DNA of 64,000 bases. It comes from Bacillus sp. F19. Lineage in GTDB: Bacteria > Bacillota > Bacilli > Bacillales > Bacillaceae. Position 1 is the first letter of the stretch. Each line of letters begins with the position of its first letter. Both the position numbers and the translations under genes were made by a program. The DNA lies in NCBI GenBank assembly GCA_023823795.1, contig CP085711.1:372001-436000 (forward strand). Direction: 5' to 3'. Shown one piece after another: positions 27,507 through 37,336 of the stretch. The notes below the pieces were generated by a model, which worked only from the letters and a program-made list of their open reading frames with translations, made no database searches and was not told where the DNA came from.

Positions 27507-27562
27507 TTTAGACATTGTGTAGTGCTGAGTGTCAAAGTATTTAGACAGTTGGAATTTTGACA
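27507..27562. promoter_or_regulatory. Candidate upstream activator sites
   Basis: TTTAGACA occurs at 27507 and 27540, TGTCAAA at 27530 and TTTTGACA at 27555, forming inverted pairs about 75-120 bases upstream of the sigma-54 promoter. This is the normal distance for enhancer binding sites of the adjacent activator. Confidence 0.5.
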
Positions 27563-27596
27563 GAACAGTGGAACATCCTATAAGTGGAGTTTATTT

Positions 27597-27689
27597 AAAG
27601 GTAGGGAGCTTACTTACGGGTAGAGGAGCAAAACTTTCGGTAATGGAAGATAACTCGCGACTAACTGAGTATTACTTGCGTCTACCTTT
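27597..27689. repeat. Imperfect palindromic element
   Basis: AAAGGTAG at 27597 and CTACCTTT at 27682 bracket about 77 bases containing further short complementary pieces (TAAT/ATTA). No gene in 27563-27765. Could be a small mobile palindrome. Confidence 0.35.
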
Positions 27690-27765
27690 GATTTCCAGCT
27701 TCTAAATCAGCCCAGGAGCTTCTTACGCTCGTCTGAACTAATTTAGGCGCATATGCTATTTGTTT

Positions 27766-29454
27766 TTAAAGCTCAATCTTTAATTTTTTCATTTTATTGT
27801 ATAAAGTAGCTCGAGATATTCCTAGTTTTTTTGCTGCTGCTTGCTTGTTGCCATTCTCCGTTTGAATGGCTTCCATGATTTTATTTTTTTCAAAATCATT
27901 TAGGTCATCTTGCAAGGAGTCATCAAGGTATCCAGTCGATGACAATGTAGATTGTAACAGCTTTGGCGGTAAGGCTCCGACAGAGATGGTTCCTTCTCCT
28001 GACAATAACACTAATCGTTCAATAACATTTCGCAGCTCCCTCACATTTCCAGGCCAATCGTATTGTAATAGGGCGGAAGTGACCTGAGGATCTACGATTT
28101 TAATCGTTCGATGATATAACAATGAAAACTCATATATAAAAAGATGAAGGATCTCCATAACATCTTCTTTTCGTTCTCTCAAAGGGGGAATCGTAATAGA
28201 TAAAATGTTAAGTCGATAATAAAGGTCTTCTCGAAAGGTATTGGCTACAACCATTGCCTCTAAATCCTTATTTGTAGCAGCAATGATTCGGCATTGGGCT
28301 TTAAGTTGCTTTGTACCACCAACCCGATAATACGTTTTATCTTGCAATACTCGGAGTAACTTCACTTGCATATCCAACGGTAAGTCACCAATTTCATCAA
28401 GAAAAAGTGTTCCTCCATGCGCCAACTCTAGTTTACCTTTTTTACCTTTTGCATCTGCACCAGAAAATGCTCCTTTTTCATAGCCGAAAAATTCACTCTC
28501 AAACAATGATGGTGTAATCGCACCACAGTTTACAGCAATAAATGGAGAGTCTGATCCACGATAATAATGAATAGCTTTTGCGAAGACTTCTTTTCCAACC
28601 CCAGTTTCACCAAGTAATAAAATGTTCGCACTCGTTTCAGACATTTTCCTTGATAATGAAACTGTTTCTTTCATCAATTGACTCGAACCTTTAATTTGTT
28701 GAAAGGAATCATGTGACAATTGCAGCCTTGAAACCTCCTTCTGCAGTTGAAGAATTTTGGAGGAAGCATTAATAAGTTCTTGATTCATTAACACTTGACT
28801 CGTAATGTCTGTTTCTGCAGCAACCGCACCTACGATCCGATCATTGATGACGATCGGACTGCTATTAATCATGACAAAAAGATCCTCACGAGGTTTATGC
28901 TGCTTATGACGAAATGATTGACCTGTTTCCATCGTAACTTTATTTAATAACATTTCTTTTGGAAAAAACTGCTCCATTTCATTTCCGATAATTTCTTCTT
29001 TAGGAATTGAAAAAATCCTCTCAGCACCAGGAGTCCAAACAACCGTTTTTCCAGCTTCATCCACAATCGAGACTGACCCATCCATAGTATCAATCATCGT
29101 TTGAAAATAAGCATGTAAATATTGATATGATTCAAATAGTTTTGTAAGTAGGGTGAGTGAATCAAGGTAGCCTATGATAGTTTCTTCCTCATTTGTGATA
29201 ACTATAACATCTGCTGCTTGCAGTTGTTGAACTACTTCTTGAATAGCAACATCAATTTTTAATACAGCTGCTTTTTTCCAATCATAAATATTCTCATGAT
29301 GATGAAGATACTTATGTTTACTTAACTTCCATACTGTATTTTGTTCTTGTTTAAACACATATGTAGCTTCACATTCTATTTTTAAATCCGTATCGGAAAG
29401 CACTACAAAATCCGTGTGAAGTAAATTCTCTAAAAGAGGAAGAAGATGCTTCAT
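27766..29454 (-). CDS. Sigma-54-dependent transcriptional activator (PAS-AAA-Fis)
   Basis: The 562-residue regulator has an N-terminal region with a CBS-like end (IIGYLDSLTLLTKLF), a PAS domain (about 118-225, with GNEMEQFFPKE), the AAA+ domain (about 250-480: GETGVGKEVF, GAFSGAD in place of GAFTGA, GGTLFLDEIGD, WPGNVRELRN) and a Fis-type helix-turn-helix (about 518-560, NKQAAAKKLGISRATLYNKM). It should drive the eutH-peptidase transcript from the sigma-54 promoter next door, in response to a small molecule or redox signal. The T to S change in the sigma-contact loop is conservative. Confidence 0.93.
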   Translation of the reverse strand: MKHLLPLLENLLHTDFVVLSDTDLKIECEATYVFKQEQNTVWKLSKHKYLHHHENIYDWKKAAVLKIDVAIQEVVQQLQAADVIVITNEEETIIGYLDSLTLLTKLFESYQYLHAYFQTMIDTMDGSVSIVDEAGKTVVWTPGAERIFSIPKEEIIGNEMEQFFPKEMLLNKVTMETGQSFRHKQHKPREDLFVMINSSPIVINDRIVGAVAAETDITSQVLMNQELINASSKILQLQKEVSRLQLSHDSFQQIKGSSQLMKETVSLSRKMSETSANILLLGETGVGKEVFAKAIHYYRGSDSPFIAVNCGAITPSLFESEFFGYEKGAFSGADAKGKKGKLELAHGGTLFLDEIGDLPLDMQVKLLRVLQDKTYYRVGGTKQLKAQCRIIAATNKDLEAMVVANTFREDLYYRLNILSITIPPLRERKEDVMEILHLFIYEFSLLYHRTIKIVDPQVTSALLQYDWPGNVRELRNVIERLVLLSGEGTISVGALPPKLLQSTLSSTGYLDDSLQDDLNDFEKNKIMEAIQTENGNKQAAAKKLGISRATLYNKMKKLKIEL

Positions 29455-29644
29455 GATAAATTCACCACCAAATTTATTATACTAACTATTACAATATCAT
29501 TTTGGAAAACAGGTGTCGATTGTATGGGGGATAATGCCGGTGGTAGAAACAATCAAGTGATGAGGAAAAATTTTCATTATCTTAATAATTTCCAAACATG
29601 TTATAATTTTCCGATAATTAACTTTTTAATGAAGATGTGGTTAT

Positions 29645-29791
29645 ATGAACAAATTATATTCAAGTCTACTTATCAGCTTTCTTACGAACCATTTTGGTGT
29701 AAACCTATTTGTTCCATCAGAATTTATTTCTTCAGTTGATGAAATCGACTTAGCTAACATCAAACTTGAACCAATTTATGTGACGAAGTAA
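29645..29791 (+). CDS. 48-codon ORF, unrecognised
   Basis: Starts MNKLYSSLLISFLTNHFGVN and ends LEPIYVTK. No good ribosome binding site precedes the ATG, so it may be the 3' end of a lost gene. No family recognised. The rest of 29455-29644 holds nothing I can support. Confidence 0.25.
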   Translation: MNKLYSSLLISFLTNHFGVNLFVPSEFISSVDEIDLANIKLEPIYVTK

Positions 29792-29886
29792 ACGAACTTG
29801 ATTGGGCTGTCGCACTACAGCAGTTAACAATCGGGGGCGTGTGCGGCCGAGCTTAGGTCGTGGGTGGGATTCCCGTCGAGTAAGAA

Positions 29887-30072
29887 CTAGCCATTCGCTC
29901 GTGTCCAGATACCCTTATTTTCAATTGGACGACTTAGTAATGGACCAATTGTACTCATTAACACAAGTTCAGAAACTGTCAATTTAGAAATAGAGTTTCT
30001 TCCAGCTATTCTTAATAAAAGCGTTCCCATGATAACAATTAGCACTGCTTTCCAAACAAAATCAAGTTGCAT
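29887..30072 (-). pseudogene. DUF421 (YetF-like) membrane protein, N-terminal remnant
   Basis: Sixty-one codons read MQLDFVWKAVLIVIMGTLLL, RIAGRNSISKLTVSEL and LMSTIGPLLSRPIENKGIW, the two-helix N terminus of YetF/DUF421 proteins. The soluble domain is lost; the homology stops near 29890, next to a G+C-rich stretch with a CAATCGGG repeat copy. Confidence 0.75.
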
Positions 30073-30152
30073 ATAATCATCCTTTTTAACTTAATGTTTC
30101 AAAGTGAGTTACAGAATATTCATTAATATTGACAGAGTGTGTGTAGGTTTCT

Positions 30153-30266
30153 AAAATCATTGACAATATCTCAGGAGAATTCTCAATTTACCATAAAGGA
30201 GAAATTCGTAAAGCTATTAAAGAAGAATGCGAAGGATTAGAAATAGCTGCCGTTTGGGAAGCGTAG
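30153..30266 (+). pseudogene. 3' fragment of an unidentified gene
   Basis: Thirty-seven codons (ISGEFSIYHKGEIRKAIKEE, then CEGLEIAAVWEA) end at TAG 30264. The text looks coding but no start exists and I do not recognise the family. Confidence 0.3.
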
Positions 30267-30384
30267 CATATAATCGACAGAATAATAGTTAGTTCCTCCT
30301 CCTTTGCATTTGGATAAACAATAAAAAATCATCTGCTTTAATTGTGAATAGACTTCCAATTCTATTTTTTAGAATTAACATGAA

Positions 30385-30412
30385 AAACCGGCCTTTTCAG
30401 GCCGATTTTTTT
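30385..30412 (+). terminator. Rho-independent terminator
   Basis: CGGCCT-TTTC-AGGCCG followed by ATTTTTTT. Confidence 0.75.
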
Positions 30413-30751
30413 AGTTTTAATAACTTATAATATCCACTTGAGAACCCATTCGAATAGGTAAAAGTGAATTGTATACCAAACTGTACAAACAGTGGTGTGA
30501 GAGGTTTGGTGTGGTACTACGCCGCAGACTCAATTACTTGAAAAGCTTTCCTTTTGTTGTGCAGGGGGGCAATTAAAAATTAAGCTGCCATTATCCTAAA
30601 ACTGATTTATTACATTGGACACATAAGTGCAAAACCCAAATGGAAACTTGATCGTAAAAGATCACACAACTTGAAACAAGTATTTATATTTTTTTTTGCT
30701 TTAATGTGCAACCTAGGAGTATGGAAGAGGAAGAATGGAGGAGGATAAACG

Positions 30752-32011
30752 TTGGAAGCAAGTGTAATGAATGTTGTTCAACATGAACTATATATGATTA
30801 CTATGGTTTTTCTTTTTGGATTAATAGCCATTAAAGCAGCAGAACGTATTAAGATCCCTGATGTAGCACTGTTTATGATTGTGGGTATTATGCTGGGTCC
30901 ATCAGTCTTAAACCTAATAACCGCACCTATTGATTCAGTATCTTATCAATTCATTATTGTAATAGGTTCTATTTTAATCCTTTTTGAAGGCGGAAGAGCT
31001 ATTCAATTTTCCATCCTTAAAAGAGTGTGGTTAACAATCTCCCTTTTATCTATAGTAGGAGTAGTTGTAACTGCAGCAGTAGTAGCATTTAGTGCGTATT
31101 ATTTATTGGATCTTCCAGTTTTGTATGCCCTTTTGCTCGCATCTGTCATTGCATCTACTGATCCTGCGACTTTAATTCCTGTTTTTAAACAAATTACCAT
31201 CAGAGAAAAAGTCAGACAAACGGTAGAAAGTGAATCTGCATTTAATGATGCATCAGCTTCTATACTAACATTTACCTTACTAGGGGTGATTCTTGGAGAA
31301 ACACAATTATCATTTTCCTCAAGCCTATGGAGTTTCGTACGTGAAGCAGGAGGTGGAATTTTAATTGGGACGTTTATTGGTTTCATAGGAACTATTTTGA
31401 CCGCTGAACATAAGTGGGGACTATTACAAAAACACAGCTCAATTGTAAGCATGGTTGTAGCAATCAGCTCTTATTTGTTAGCAGGATCTATCGAGGCTAG
31501 TGGATTAATGGCCACATTTACAGCAGGACTTGTTTCAGGCAATCCCCAACTGTTTCGTTTTCATATTTCAAAAGAAACCAATTTAACAACCTTTCACTTT
31601 TCAGAAACAATAACTTTACTGCTTAGAACGCTCATTTTCATGTTACTTGGAACCCAAGTTGATTTTAATATCTTAAGTAAATATTGGCTTCAAGGGACAC
31701 TAATTGTATTGATTTTTATGTTTGTGGCAAGGCCTCTTGCTGTACTATTATGTACTTTGCCAGATCGAAAGGCAAAATGGAGTTGGAATGAGATTGTTTT
31801 TATGTTCTGGGTTCGTGAAACAGGCGTTATTCCAGCAGCTCTTTCAGGAATGATTGTTGCTGCAGGCGTTGACTTTGCAAATGAGATTTCTTCAGTTACT
31901 TTTATTGCCATATTGGTGACTATTCTTATACAAGCCAGTACAACTCCTTATGTAGCTAAAAAGCTAGGAATTATCTTAAAGCCTCCTGTAAAGGGCTTAA
32001 GAAATCAATAA
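30752..32011 (+). CDS. CPA-family cation:proton antiporter
   Basis: The 419-residue product has about twelve membrane segments and CPA1/NhaP-like text: IPDVALFMIVGIMLGPSVLN, LFEGGRAIQFSILKRVW, ASVIASTDPATLIPVFKQ (TDPA) and ESAFNDASASILTFTLLG with the ND ion-binding pair. It should exchange Na+ or K+ for protons. The start is TTG at 30752, seven bases after GAGGAGG. It precedes ktrB and ktrA by short gaps, so all three are likely one potassium/sodium homeostasis unit. No c-di-AMP riboswitch seen upstream (30413-30751 has no other feature). Confidence 0.88.
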   Translation: MEASVMNVVQHELYMITMVFLFGLIAIKAAERIKIPDVALFMIVGIMLGPSVLNLITAPIDSVSYQFIIVIGSILILFEGGRAIQFSILKRVWLTISLLSIVGVVVTAAVVAFSAYYLLDLPVLYALLLASVIASTDPATLIPVFKQITIREKVRQTVESESAFNDASASILTFTLLGVILGETQLSFSSSLWSFVREAGGGILIGTFIGFIGTILTAEHKWGLLQKHSSIVSMVVAISSYLLAGSIEASGLMATFTAGLVSGNPQLFRFHISKETNLTTFHFSETITLLLRTLIFMLLGTQVDFNILSKYWLQGTLIVLIFMFVARPLAVLLCTLPDRKAKWSWNEIVFMFWVRETGVIPAALSGMIVAAGVDFANEISSVTFIAILVTILIQASTTPYVAKKLGIILKPPVKGLRNQ

Positions 32012-32047
32012 AGGATGTAGAAAATAATTTTAGTTAGGAAGATTAAA

Positions 32048-33385
32048 ATGAAAAAAATTAAAGGGAGATTAGATCCCCCTAAAATTCTTGTATTGGGCTT
32101 TGCGAGCATTATTTTTATCGGGGCTATCCTGTTGACACTGCCCATTGCTACCGTTGATGGTAAAGGGTTATCTTTTTTAAACGCTATATTTACTACTACA
32201 TCCGCCACATGTGTAACAGGACTTGTCGTGGTTGATACCGGATCTACTTTTACCAGATTTGGACAGTTGGTTATTTTATCACTCATACAAGTGGGTGGAT
32301 TAGGTTTTATGACGTTTGCAACTTTTTTTGCTTTTCTTTTAGGTAAAAGAATATCTTTACAAGAGAGATTGTTACTTCGGGAGTCTTTAAATAACATATC
32401 TATGGAAGGCATTGTCAGGTTAGCAAAAAGAATTTTAATTTTTACTGCAATTATAGAAATCGTCGGAGGAATCATATTATCTTTTCGTTTTTCGTTTGAT
32501 ATGCCAATTGGAAAAGCAATTTATTATGGTTTCTTCCATGCGATTTCGAATTTTAACAATGCCGGGTTTGATTTAATGGGGGAGTTTAGAAGTTTGACTC
32601 CTTATGTAGAAGATCCTATTGTAACCCTTACTGTTTGTGTCCTTATTATATTAGGGGGGATAGGTTTTATTGTTTTGAATGAAATCTTTGAATACCGTAA
32701 AACGCATCGTTTTTCTTTACATACGAAGATAGTATTGGTAACTAGCTTAGTTCTTACGCTAACTGGAACTGTCTTAGTATTCTTGTTCGAATTTGGTAAC
32801 AATAAAACATTACAACCTTTATCCTATTCTGGGAAAGTATTGGCATCATTTTTTCAATCTGTTACTCCGAGAACAGCTGGTTCTAATACATTGAACATTC
32901 CAGACTTAACACAACCTACCTTATTTCTGATTATTTTCCTTATGTTTGTTGGAGCTTCTCCAGGATCGACAGGCGGGGGTATTAAAACAACTACCTTTGC
33001 CACTTTATTAGGAACCGTTTGGTCACAAATTAAAGGGAAAGAAGATGTCAATTTCTTTCGTAACCGTATTGATCTTTACACGATATCTAAAGCTCTTACC
33101 GTTACCATTAGTGGATTGTTTTTAGTCGTAATCATTACCATGATGCTGTCCATTACTGAGACCGGAAAAGATTTTTTAATGATTTTATTTGAAGCTACTT
33201 CGGCATTTGGCACTGTAGGTCTGTCTATGGGACTAACCCCTGAGTTATCTCCTATTGGCCGCATTCTAATCATTTTTACTATGTTTGCAGGAAGAGTCGG
33301 ACCTTTAACCATTGCTTTTGCAATCGCTATGAGACGAAAACCAGATACCTTCCGTTATCCTAAAGGGAAAATTATGATTGGTTAA
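32048..33385 (+). CDS. ktrB: KtrB/TrkH-type potassium transporter subunit
   Basis: The 445-residue membrane protein has the four pore repeats of the Trk/Ktr family, each with a selectivity-filter glycine: TSATCVTGL, SNFNNAGFDL, GASPGSTGGGIKTT and SAFGTVGLSMGL. It conducts K+ (with Na+) when gated by KtrA. ATG 32048 follows TAGGAAG. The ktrA gene begins 26 bases after its stop. A very similar membrane organisation to B. subtilis KtrB/KtrD. Confidence 0.93.
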   Translation: MKKIKGRLDPPKILVLGFASIIFIGAILLTLPIATVDGKGLSFLNAIFTTTSATCVTGLVVVDTGSTFTRFGQLVILSLIQVGGLGFMTFATFFAFLLGKRISLQERLLLRESLNNISMEGIVRLAKRILIFTAIIEIVGGIILSFRFSFDMPIGKAIYYGFFHAISNFNNAGFDLMGEFRSLTPYVEDPIVTLTVCVLIILGGIGFIVLNEIFEYRKTHRFSLHTKIVLVTSLVLTLTGTVLVFLFEFGNNKTLQPLSYSGKVLASFFQSVTPRTAGSNTLNIPDLTQPTLFLIIFLMFVGASPGSTGGGIKTTTFATLLGTVWSQIKGKEDVNFFRNRIDLYTISKALTVTISGLFLVVIITMMLSITETGKDFLMILFEATSAFGTVGLSMGLTPELSPIGRILIIFTMFAGRVGPLTIAFAIAMRRKPDTFRYPKGKIMIG

Positions 33386-33411
33386 TACAATTTAAGGAGT
33401 GTAGGTGTTGT

Positions 33412-34068
33412 ATGCAAAAACAACAATATGCTGTCATTGGAATGGGACGATTTGGATCAAGTATAGCTAAAAAATTGTATGATGCTGGACAAGAAGTGAT
33501 GGGAATTGATGTTAATGAGAAACGTGTAGAAGACGTAGGAACAATAGTTACACATGGGGTTGTGGCAGATACGACGGAACAAGAAACACTAAAATCAATT
33601 GGAATTAGAAATTTTGATTTTGTAGTCGTCGCAATCGGTAATAATATGCAAGCTAGTATTTTAACTGTTTTACTCTTAAAGGAATTAGGAGTGAAAAAAG
33701 TAATAGCAAAAGCTTTGGATAAATACCATGGACAAGTGTTGGAAAAAGTCGGAGCAGATTGGGTTATATTCCCAGAAAAGGATATGGGGGAACGTGTTGC
33801 TCATCAACTTTTATCACCAAATGTGTTAAACTTTATAGAACTTTCAAAAGATTATAATTTAGAAGAAGTTATAATCCCCCGATCTATGACTGAAAAAAGT
33901 TTACGTGAACTTGATATACGTGCTAAATATAATTTAAGTGTCATTGCCATTGTTAGAAACGGAGAAATATTAATATCTCCCTCACCTGATCAGATCATTC
34001 ATAAAGGAGATATTCTAGTGGTAATCGGGAATACAAAAAATCTTGCTGTATTTACACGTATAGAATAA
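33412..34068 (+). CDS. ktrA: KtrA/TrkA-type gating subunit
   Basis: The 218-residue protein has an RCK_N nucleotide-binding domain (YAVIGMGRFGSSIAKKLYDA, GxGxxG) and an RCK_C domain (about 135-218) with IIPRSMTEKSLRELDIR, the region that binds c-di-AMP in KtrA/KtrC homologues. It forms an octameric ring under KtrB. Length is normal. Start ATG 33412 follows AAGGAGTG. Confidence 0.93.
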   Translation: MQKQQYAVIGMGRFGSSIAKKLYDAGQEVMGIDVNEKRVEDVGTIVTHGVVADTTEQETLKSIGIRNFDFVVVAIGNNMQASILTVLLLKELGVKKVIAKALDKYHGQVLEKVGADWVIFPEKDMGERVAHQLLSPNVLNFIELSKDYNLEEVIIPRSMTEKSLRELDIRAKYNLSVIAIVRNGEILISPSPDQIIHKGDILVVIGNTKNLAVFTRIE

Positions 34069-34505
34069 TAAGAGCCGCATTTTATTATTTAATCAATAAA
34101 TTAAACGATTAAGCTCTTTATTGTTGTATTTGATTAATATTTTTGTTAATTTCTCACATGTAAATAAGTTTCATTTCCTTCAATTTTTAACGTAAAAGAA
34201 AACGATAGAAAGAATATATTAACATCTATAAGTCTTTTCCTTTTTTTGCGGGGCCGTATGGATATTTTTTTGGCAGCGTAATATTTATCTCAACTTTCAT
34301 ATCTGCTCATAGTTAGGTTTGATAGGGAAACCTCCTCAAGGAATTTTCCTTTTTTAATATAGGCTTTTTTATTGCAATAATCGGGCAATGAGGGGTATGA
34401 AGAGATTACTTTGTTCTAATTCTCACTTTTTGAATATTTTTTAGAATCAGCTGCAAAATATGCTATAGATTAGAATTATTTAAAAAGTAAAGGCGATGGA
34501 TACAT
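34069..34505. other. Intergenic stretch between ktrA and corA
   Basis: AT-rich, no convincing ORF. It holds one copy of the CAATCGGG-type repeat near 34374 (GCAATAATCGGGCAATGAGG). Confidence 0.5.
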
Positions 34506-35447
34506 ATGTTTCGTACTTTTGCGGTTACAAACGATTTAATACTTTTAAATGATATACCGATGAATCGTTTATCTGATTCTGAAATTAAATGGTTTTGGGT
34601 GGACTTTGATTCTCCAAATGAAGAAGAAGCACTGCTACTTAAAACACATTTTAGCTTCCACCCACTAGCGATTGAGGATTGCTTACATTATTTGCAGCGT
34701 CCAAAACTTGACTATTACGATGGATACGATTTTTTTGTTCTACACACTTTAAACCAAGGCTCACTTCCACCTAAAGAAGTAGATGTATTTGTTGGTAAAA
34801 ATTTCATCGTTTCATTCCATTTATCGTCGTCAACCGAAATAGATATGGTTCGGCAAAAATTAATGGAAGACAATAATGCACTAAATAAAGGGGCACTGTA
34901 CATCTTTTATTTAATAATGGATAAAATTGTCGACGAGTATTTCCCTACCATATATAAAATTGAAGATAATATTAGTGAAATTGAAACGAAAGAAGCAAAT
35001 AAAAATCTAATTGAATCTGTCTTTGAAATTAGGAACCAGTTACTTGAATTACGCCGAATCATTTTTCCAATGCGTGAATTATTATACAGAATATTAAATT
35101 CGGAGAGGGTGATAATACCCAAAGAAGAACTAGTGTACTTCATGGATATTTACGACCATTTGCTGAAACTTTCCGAAATGATTGAGTCGAATCGAGAAAT
35201 AACAACTGATATTCGAGACAGCTACATTTCATTAAATTCAAACAGAATGAATAAAATTATGAAGACATTAACAGTCATGACCTCCATTTTTATTCCCCTA
35301 ACATTTATTGCAAGCATCTATGGTATGAATTTTGAATATATGCCAGAACTCACATGGCGTTGGGGCTATTTTGTGGTAATAGGGGTTATGTTTGTAGTCG
35401 GCTCTATCATGCTAATTGGGTTTTGGCGTAAAGGTTGGTTCAAATAA
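34506..35447 (+). CDS. corA: CorA-like magnesium/divalent cation channel
   Basis: The 313-residue protein has a large soluble N-terminal domain (HPLAIEDCLH near 58), a long helix, and two C-terminal membrane segments with the GMN selectivity motif at residues 273-275 in YGMNF, preceded by IFIPLTFIASI. CorA mediates Mg2+ and Co2+ uptake as a pentamer. Start ATG 34506; a weak GGCGATGG precedes. Closed by a terminator. Confidence 0.92.
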   Translation: MFRTFAVTNDLILLNDIPMNRLSDSEIKWFWVDFDSPNEEEALLLKTHFSFHPLAIEDCLHYLQRPKLDYYDGYDFFVLHTLNQGSLPPKEVDVFVGKNFIVSFHLSSSTEIDMVRQKLMEDNNALNKGALYIFYLIMDKIVDEYFPTIYKIEDNISEIETKEANKNLIESVFEIRNQLLELRRIIFPMRELLYRILNSERVIIPKEELVYFMDIYDHLLKLSEMIESNREITTDIRDSYISLNSNRMNKIMKTLTVMTSIFIPLTFIASIYGMNFEYMPELTWRWGYFVVIGVMFVVGSIMLIGFWRKGWFK

Positions 35448-35456
35448 AGAACCTAT

Positions 35457-35492
35457 AAAGCCGATGTTTTTGAAGTGACCATCGGCTTTTTT
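35457..35492 (+). terminator. Terminator of corA
   Basis: AAAGCCGATG at 35457-35466 and CATCGGCTTT at 35480-35489, then TTT. Confidence 0.85.
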
Positions 35493-35623
35493 ATATTTAT
35501 TAAAGCTGCACGAGTTGCTAATGAGTGGTTTAAAAAAATAAACGGGAATACAATTATTATGTGGAACTTTATAAGCTGATTTATTACGGAAATGACATTA
35601 TTGAACTTGTTCGGAAATTGATA

Positions 35624-35654
35624 GAAGCCCTCTCGATTAAGAGAAGGGCTTTTA
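35624..35654. terminator. Terminator-like hairpin in decayed region
   Basis: AAGCCCTCTC and GAGAAGGGCTTTT form a stem with one bulge. No gene is attached to it now. Confidence 0.5.
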
Positions 35655-35829
35655 CGATTTTGCTGTCCAATGTTCAAATGATGGAATTCTTAATATCCTT
35701 TGAATAATTGTTACTAAGCAGGGATAGTATACGTTAATTTTGCACCAGATAAATCTTTGTAACATCCGAAAAAGCGGAATATACAAAAACGTTTTCGGTA
35801 AATAAGGTGAAAGGATTTATAATAGAAAG

Positions 35830-36101
35830 CCATGACTCAGGAGCATGCCTTTAAAGCAGCGGAATTGTGCCTGACCGCTCAGGAAATGGCCGTGCGGATA
35901 GATCCCTCATAGTGAAGTTTTTGCATACCTGAGAAGCATCTGATGGTGTTTTCAGGGCGGGGGTATTCCGAAAAAGATTCAACCTGGGACGGCTGGTGGT
36001 TTAACGATGCTGAATTAAATGAAGGCGCTTGCAAGCATCGGGCTATTCAATCTTTTTGGGCCAGCGTATATAAAAGACCTTTTAAAGGCTGGTTAACATA
36101 G
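35830..36101 (+). pseudogene. Short coding-like fragments of higher G+C, unrecognised
   Basis: Two short frames look coding: MTQEHAFKAAELCLTAQEMA starting near 35832 and, from 35943, RGYSEKDSTWDGWWFNDAEL to a TAG at about 36099. Base composition is higher in G+C than the surroundings. I do not recognise either; they may be scraps of a transferred gene. The rest of 35655-36196 is featureless. Confidence 0.25.
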
Positions 36102-36196
36102 AGAATTCTAGAACTTTAAAAGAAGGTTTTTTTGGAATAATAAAAAAACTTGGTTGATACACAGTTTTAAGTTTATTGTGGCGGCATCTGGTTTTG

Positions 36197-36544
36197 TTAT
36201 AGCTTCATTAAATACATTAAAGTCATGTCGATTAGTACTACTATAAAAAAAATTGTGGCAAGCGTACTTTTTTCTGAGTAATACAACGCTGCTGCTGCCG
36301 AACCAAATATTATTAACTGAAGAAAAATTCGTACTGGAACAGAAACAGGAATAGAAGCTTTTGGAGCAATGAATGTACCCCAGATGATCGCGACAAGTAT
36401 AGGAGTACCTAATCCAAACAAAATTTTTATTAGCATTTCTTTGTCAATTTGGAAGCCCCAATACATAAATGCCATAAGCGCCGATAACTCGAGGAGGAAA
36501 AAAATAGCGAGAACTGCATATTGAAAAAAGATCACAAAAAACAC
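36197..36544 (-). CDS. DUF2568 (YrdB-like) membrane protein
   Basis: The 115-residue product has four membrane helices and the YrdB/DUF2568 pattern: LLELSALMAFMYWGFQI, then IIWGTFIAPKASIPV and LALYY-type third helix followed by short loops. The start is uncertain: GTG at 36544 is very close to AAAGGAT, and a second in-frame GTG at 36535 is better spaced. Function unknown. Confidence 0.8.
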   Translation of the reverse strand: MFFVIFFQYAVLAIFFLLELSALMAFMYWGFQIDKEMLIKILFGLGTPILVAIIWGTFIAPKASIPVSVPVRIFLQLIIFGSAAAALYYSEKSTLATIFFIVVLIDMTLMYLMKL

Positions 36545-36646
36545 ATCCTTTTTTTATTCACAAATAATTTATTTCCTATCATCAAAAAATCTAATAATTC
36601 CTTTTTTAAGTATCATTTAGAAATAAATCATACTAATTTTGCTTTT

Positions 36647-37336
36647 TCACCCTTTCCCTTGCAGTAATTTCTTCTCCATTTTTTGAATGTATTCCTCAAG
36701 CTGATCTGCAGGATGAAACACCGAGTACCCGTGGCAAACCTCTAACTTTATTGGTTTTAATTTTCTGACGATTGAACTACTTCTCACTGCCTCATTCATA
36801 TTTGCAGTAAACATTGGGATTGGTTGATGAAGCTTACCCTTTTTGGAAGTAAAGAGATCGCCTGCAAGTAATACTTTATCCTTTTCATGGTAATAGACAA
36901 CATGACCTGGAGAGTGCCCTGAAGTCAGATAAGGTCTTACTCCTGCAATCGAATTCAAGCTACCTTGTTCAACCTCTTGAAGCGCTTGGATTAATTGTTT
37001 AGGTACCGTTTGTTCAGCTTTTTTCCGTCTCGGATAAGGAAGATCACCTTCCATATATGGAATTTCAGTTTGGTGTGCATATACTGGTACTTTTGTGTCT
37101 GCCAAAATTGTTTTTACAGCACCAACATGATCAGAATGACCATGCGTTAATAAGATTCTTTGCAAAGGACCCGCACCCAGTTCTTTTATAAAATTCATAA
37201 TTCCTTTTGCCATCATCGATATCCCAGCATCTACTAGTGTGACCCCGTCCTCATCAACAACGACCCACACATGAATAGGAATAATGATCCATGTCTTTAA
37301 GCTCCAAATATGCTCTGAAACTTTATTTACTTTCAT
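36647..37336 (-). CDS. MBL-fold metallohydrolase
   Basis: The 229-residue enzyme has the metallo-beta-lactamase motif LLTHGHSDHVGAV (HxHxDH), TSGHSPGHVVYYHEKDKVLLAGDLF and a late histidine in VCHGYSVF. It resembles bacillary YtnP/YflN-like hydrolases, some of which cut lactones or thioesters; substrate unknown. The ATG overlaps the stop of the tetR frame by four bases, so regulator and hydrolase are one operon under the palindrome at 38010. Confidence 0.87.
   Translation of the reverse strand: MKVNKVSEHIWSLKTWIIIPIHVWVVVDEDGVTLVDAGISMMAKGIMNFIKELGAGPLQRILLTHGHSDHVGAVKTILADTKVPVYAHQTEIPYMEGDLPYPRRKKAEQTVPKQLIQALQEVEQGSLNSIAGVRPYLTSGHSPGHVVYYHEKDKVLLAGDLFTSKKGKLHQPIPMFTANMNEAVRSSSIVRKLKPIKLEVCHGYSVFHPADQLEEYIQKMEKKLLQGKG

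Noticed and set aside
30413-30751. c-di-AMP (ydaO/ktr) riboswitch upstream of the antiporter-ktr group
   Set aside because: The conserved sequence blocks of that riboswitch were not seen in this interval. c-di-AMP control could still act through the KtrA RCK_C domain.
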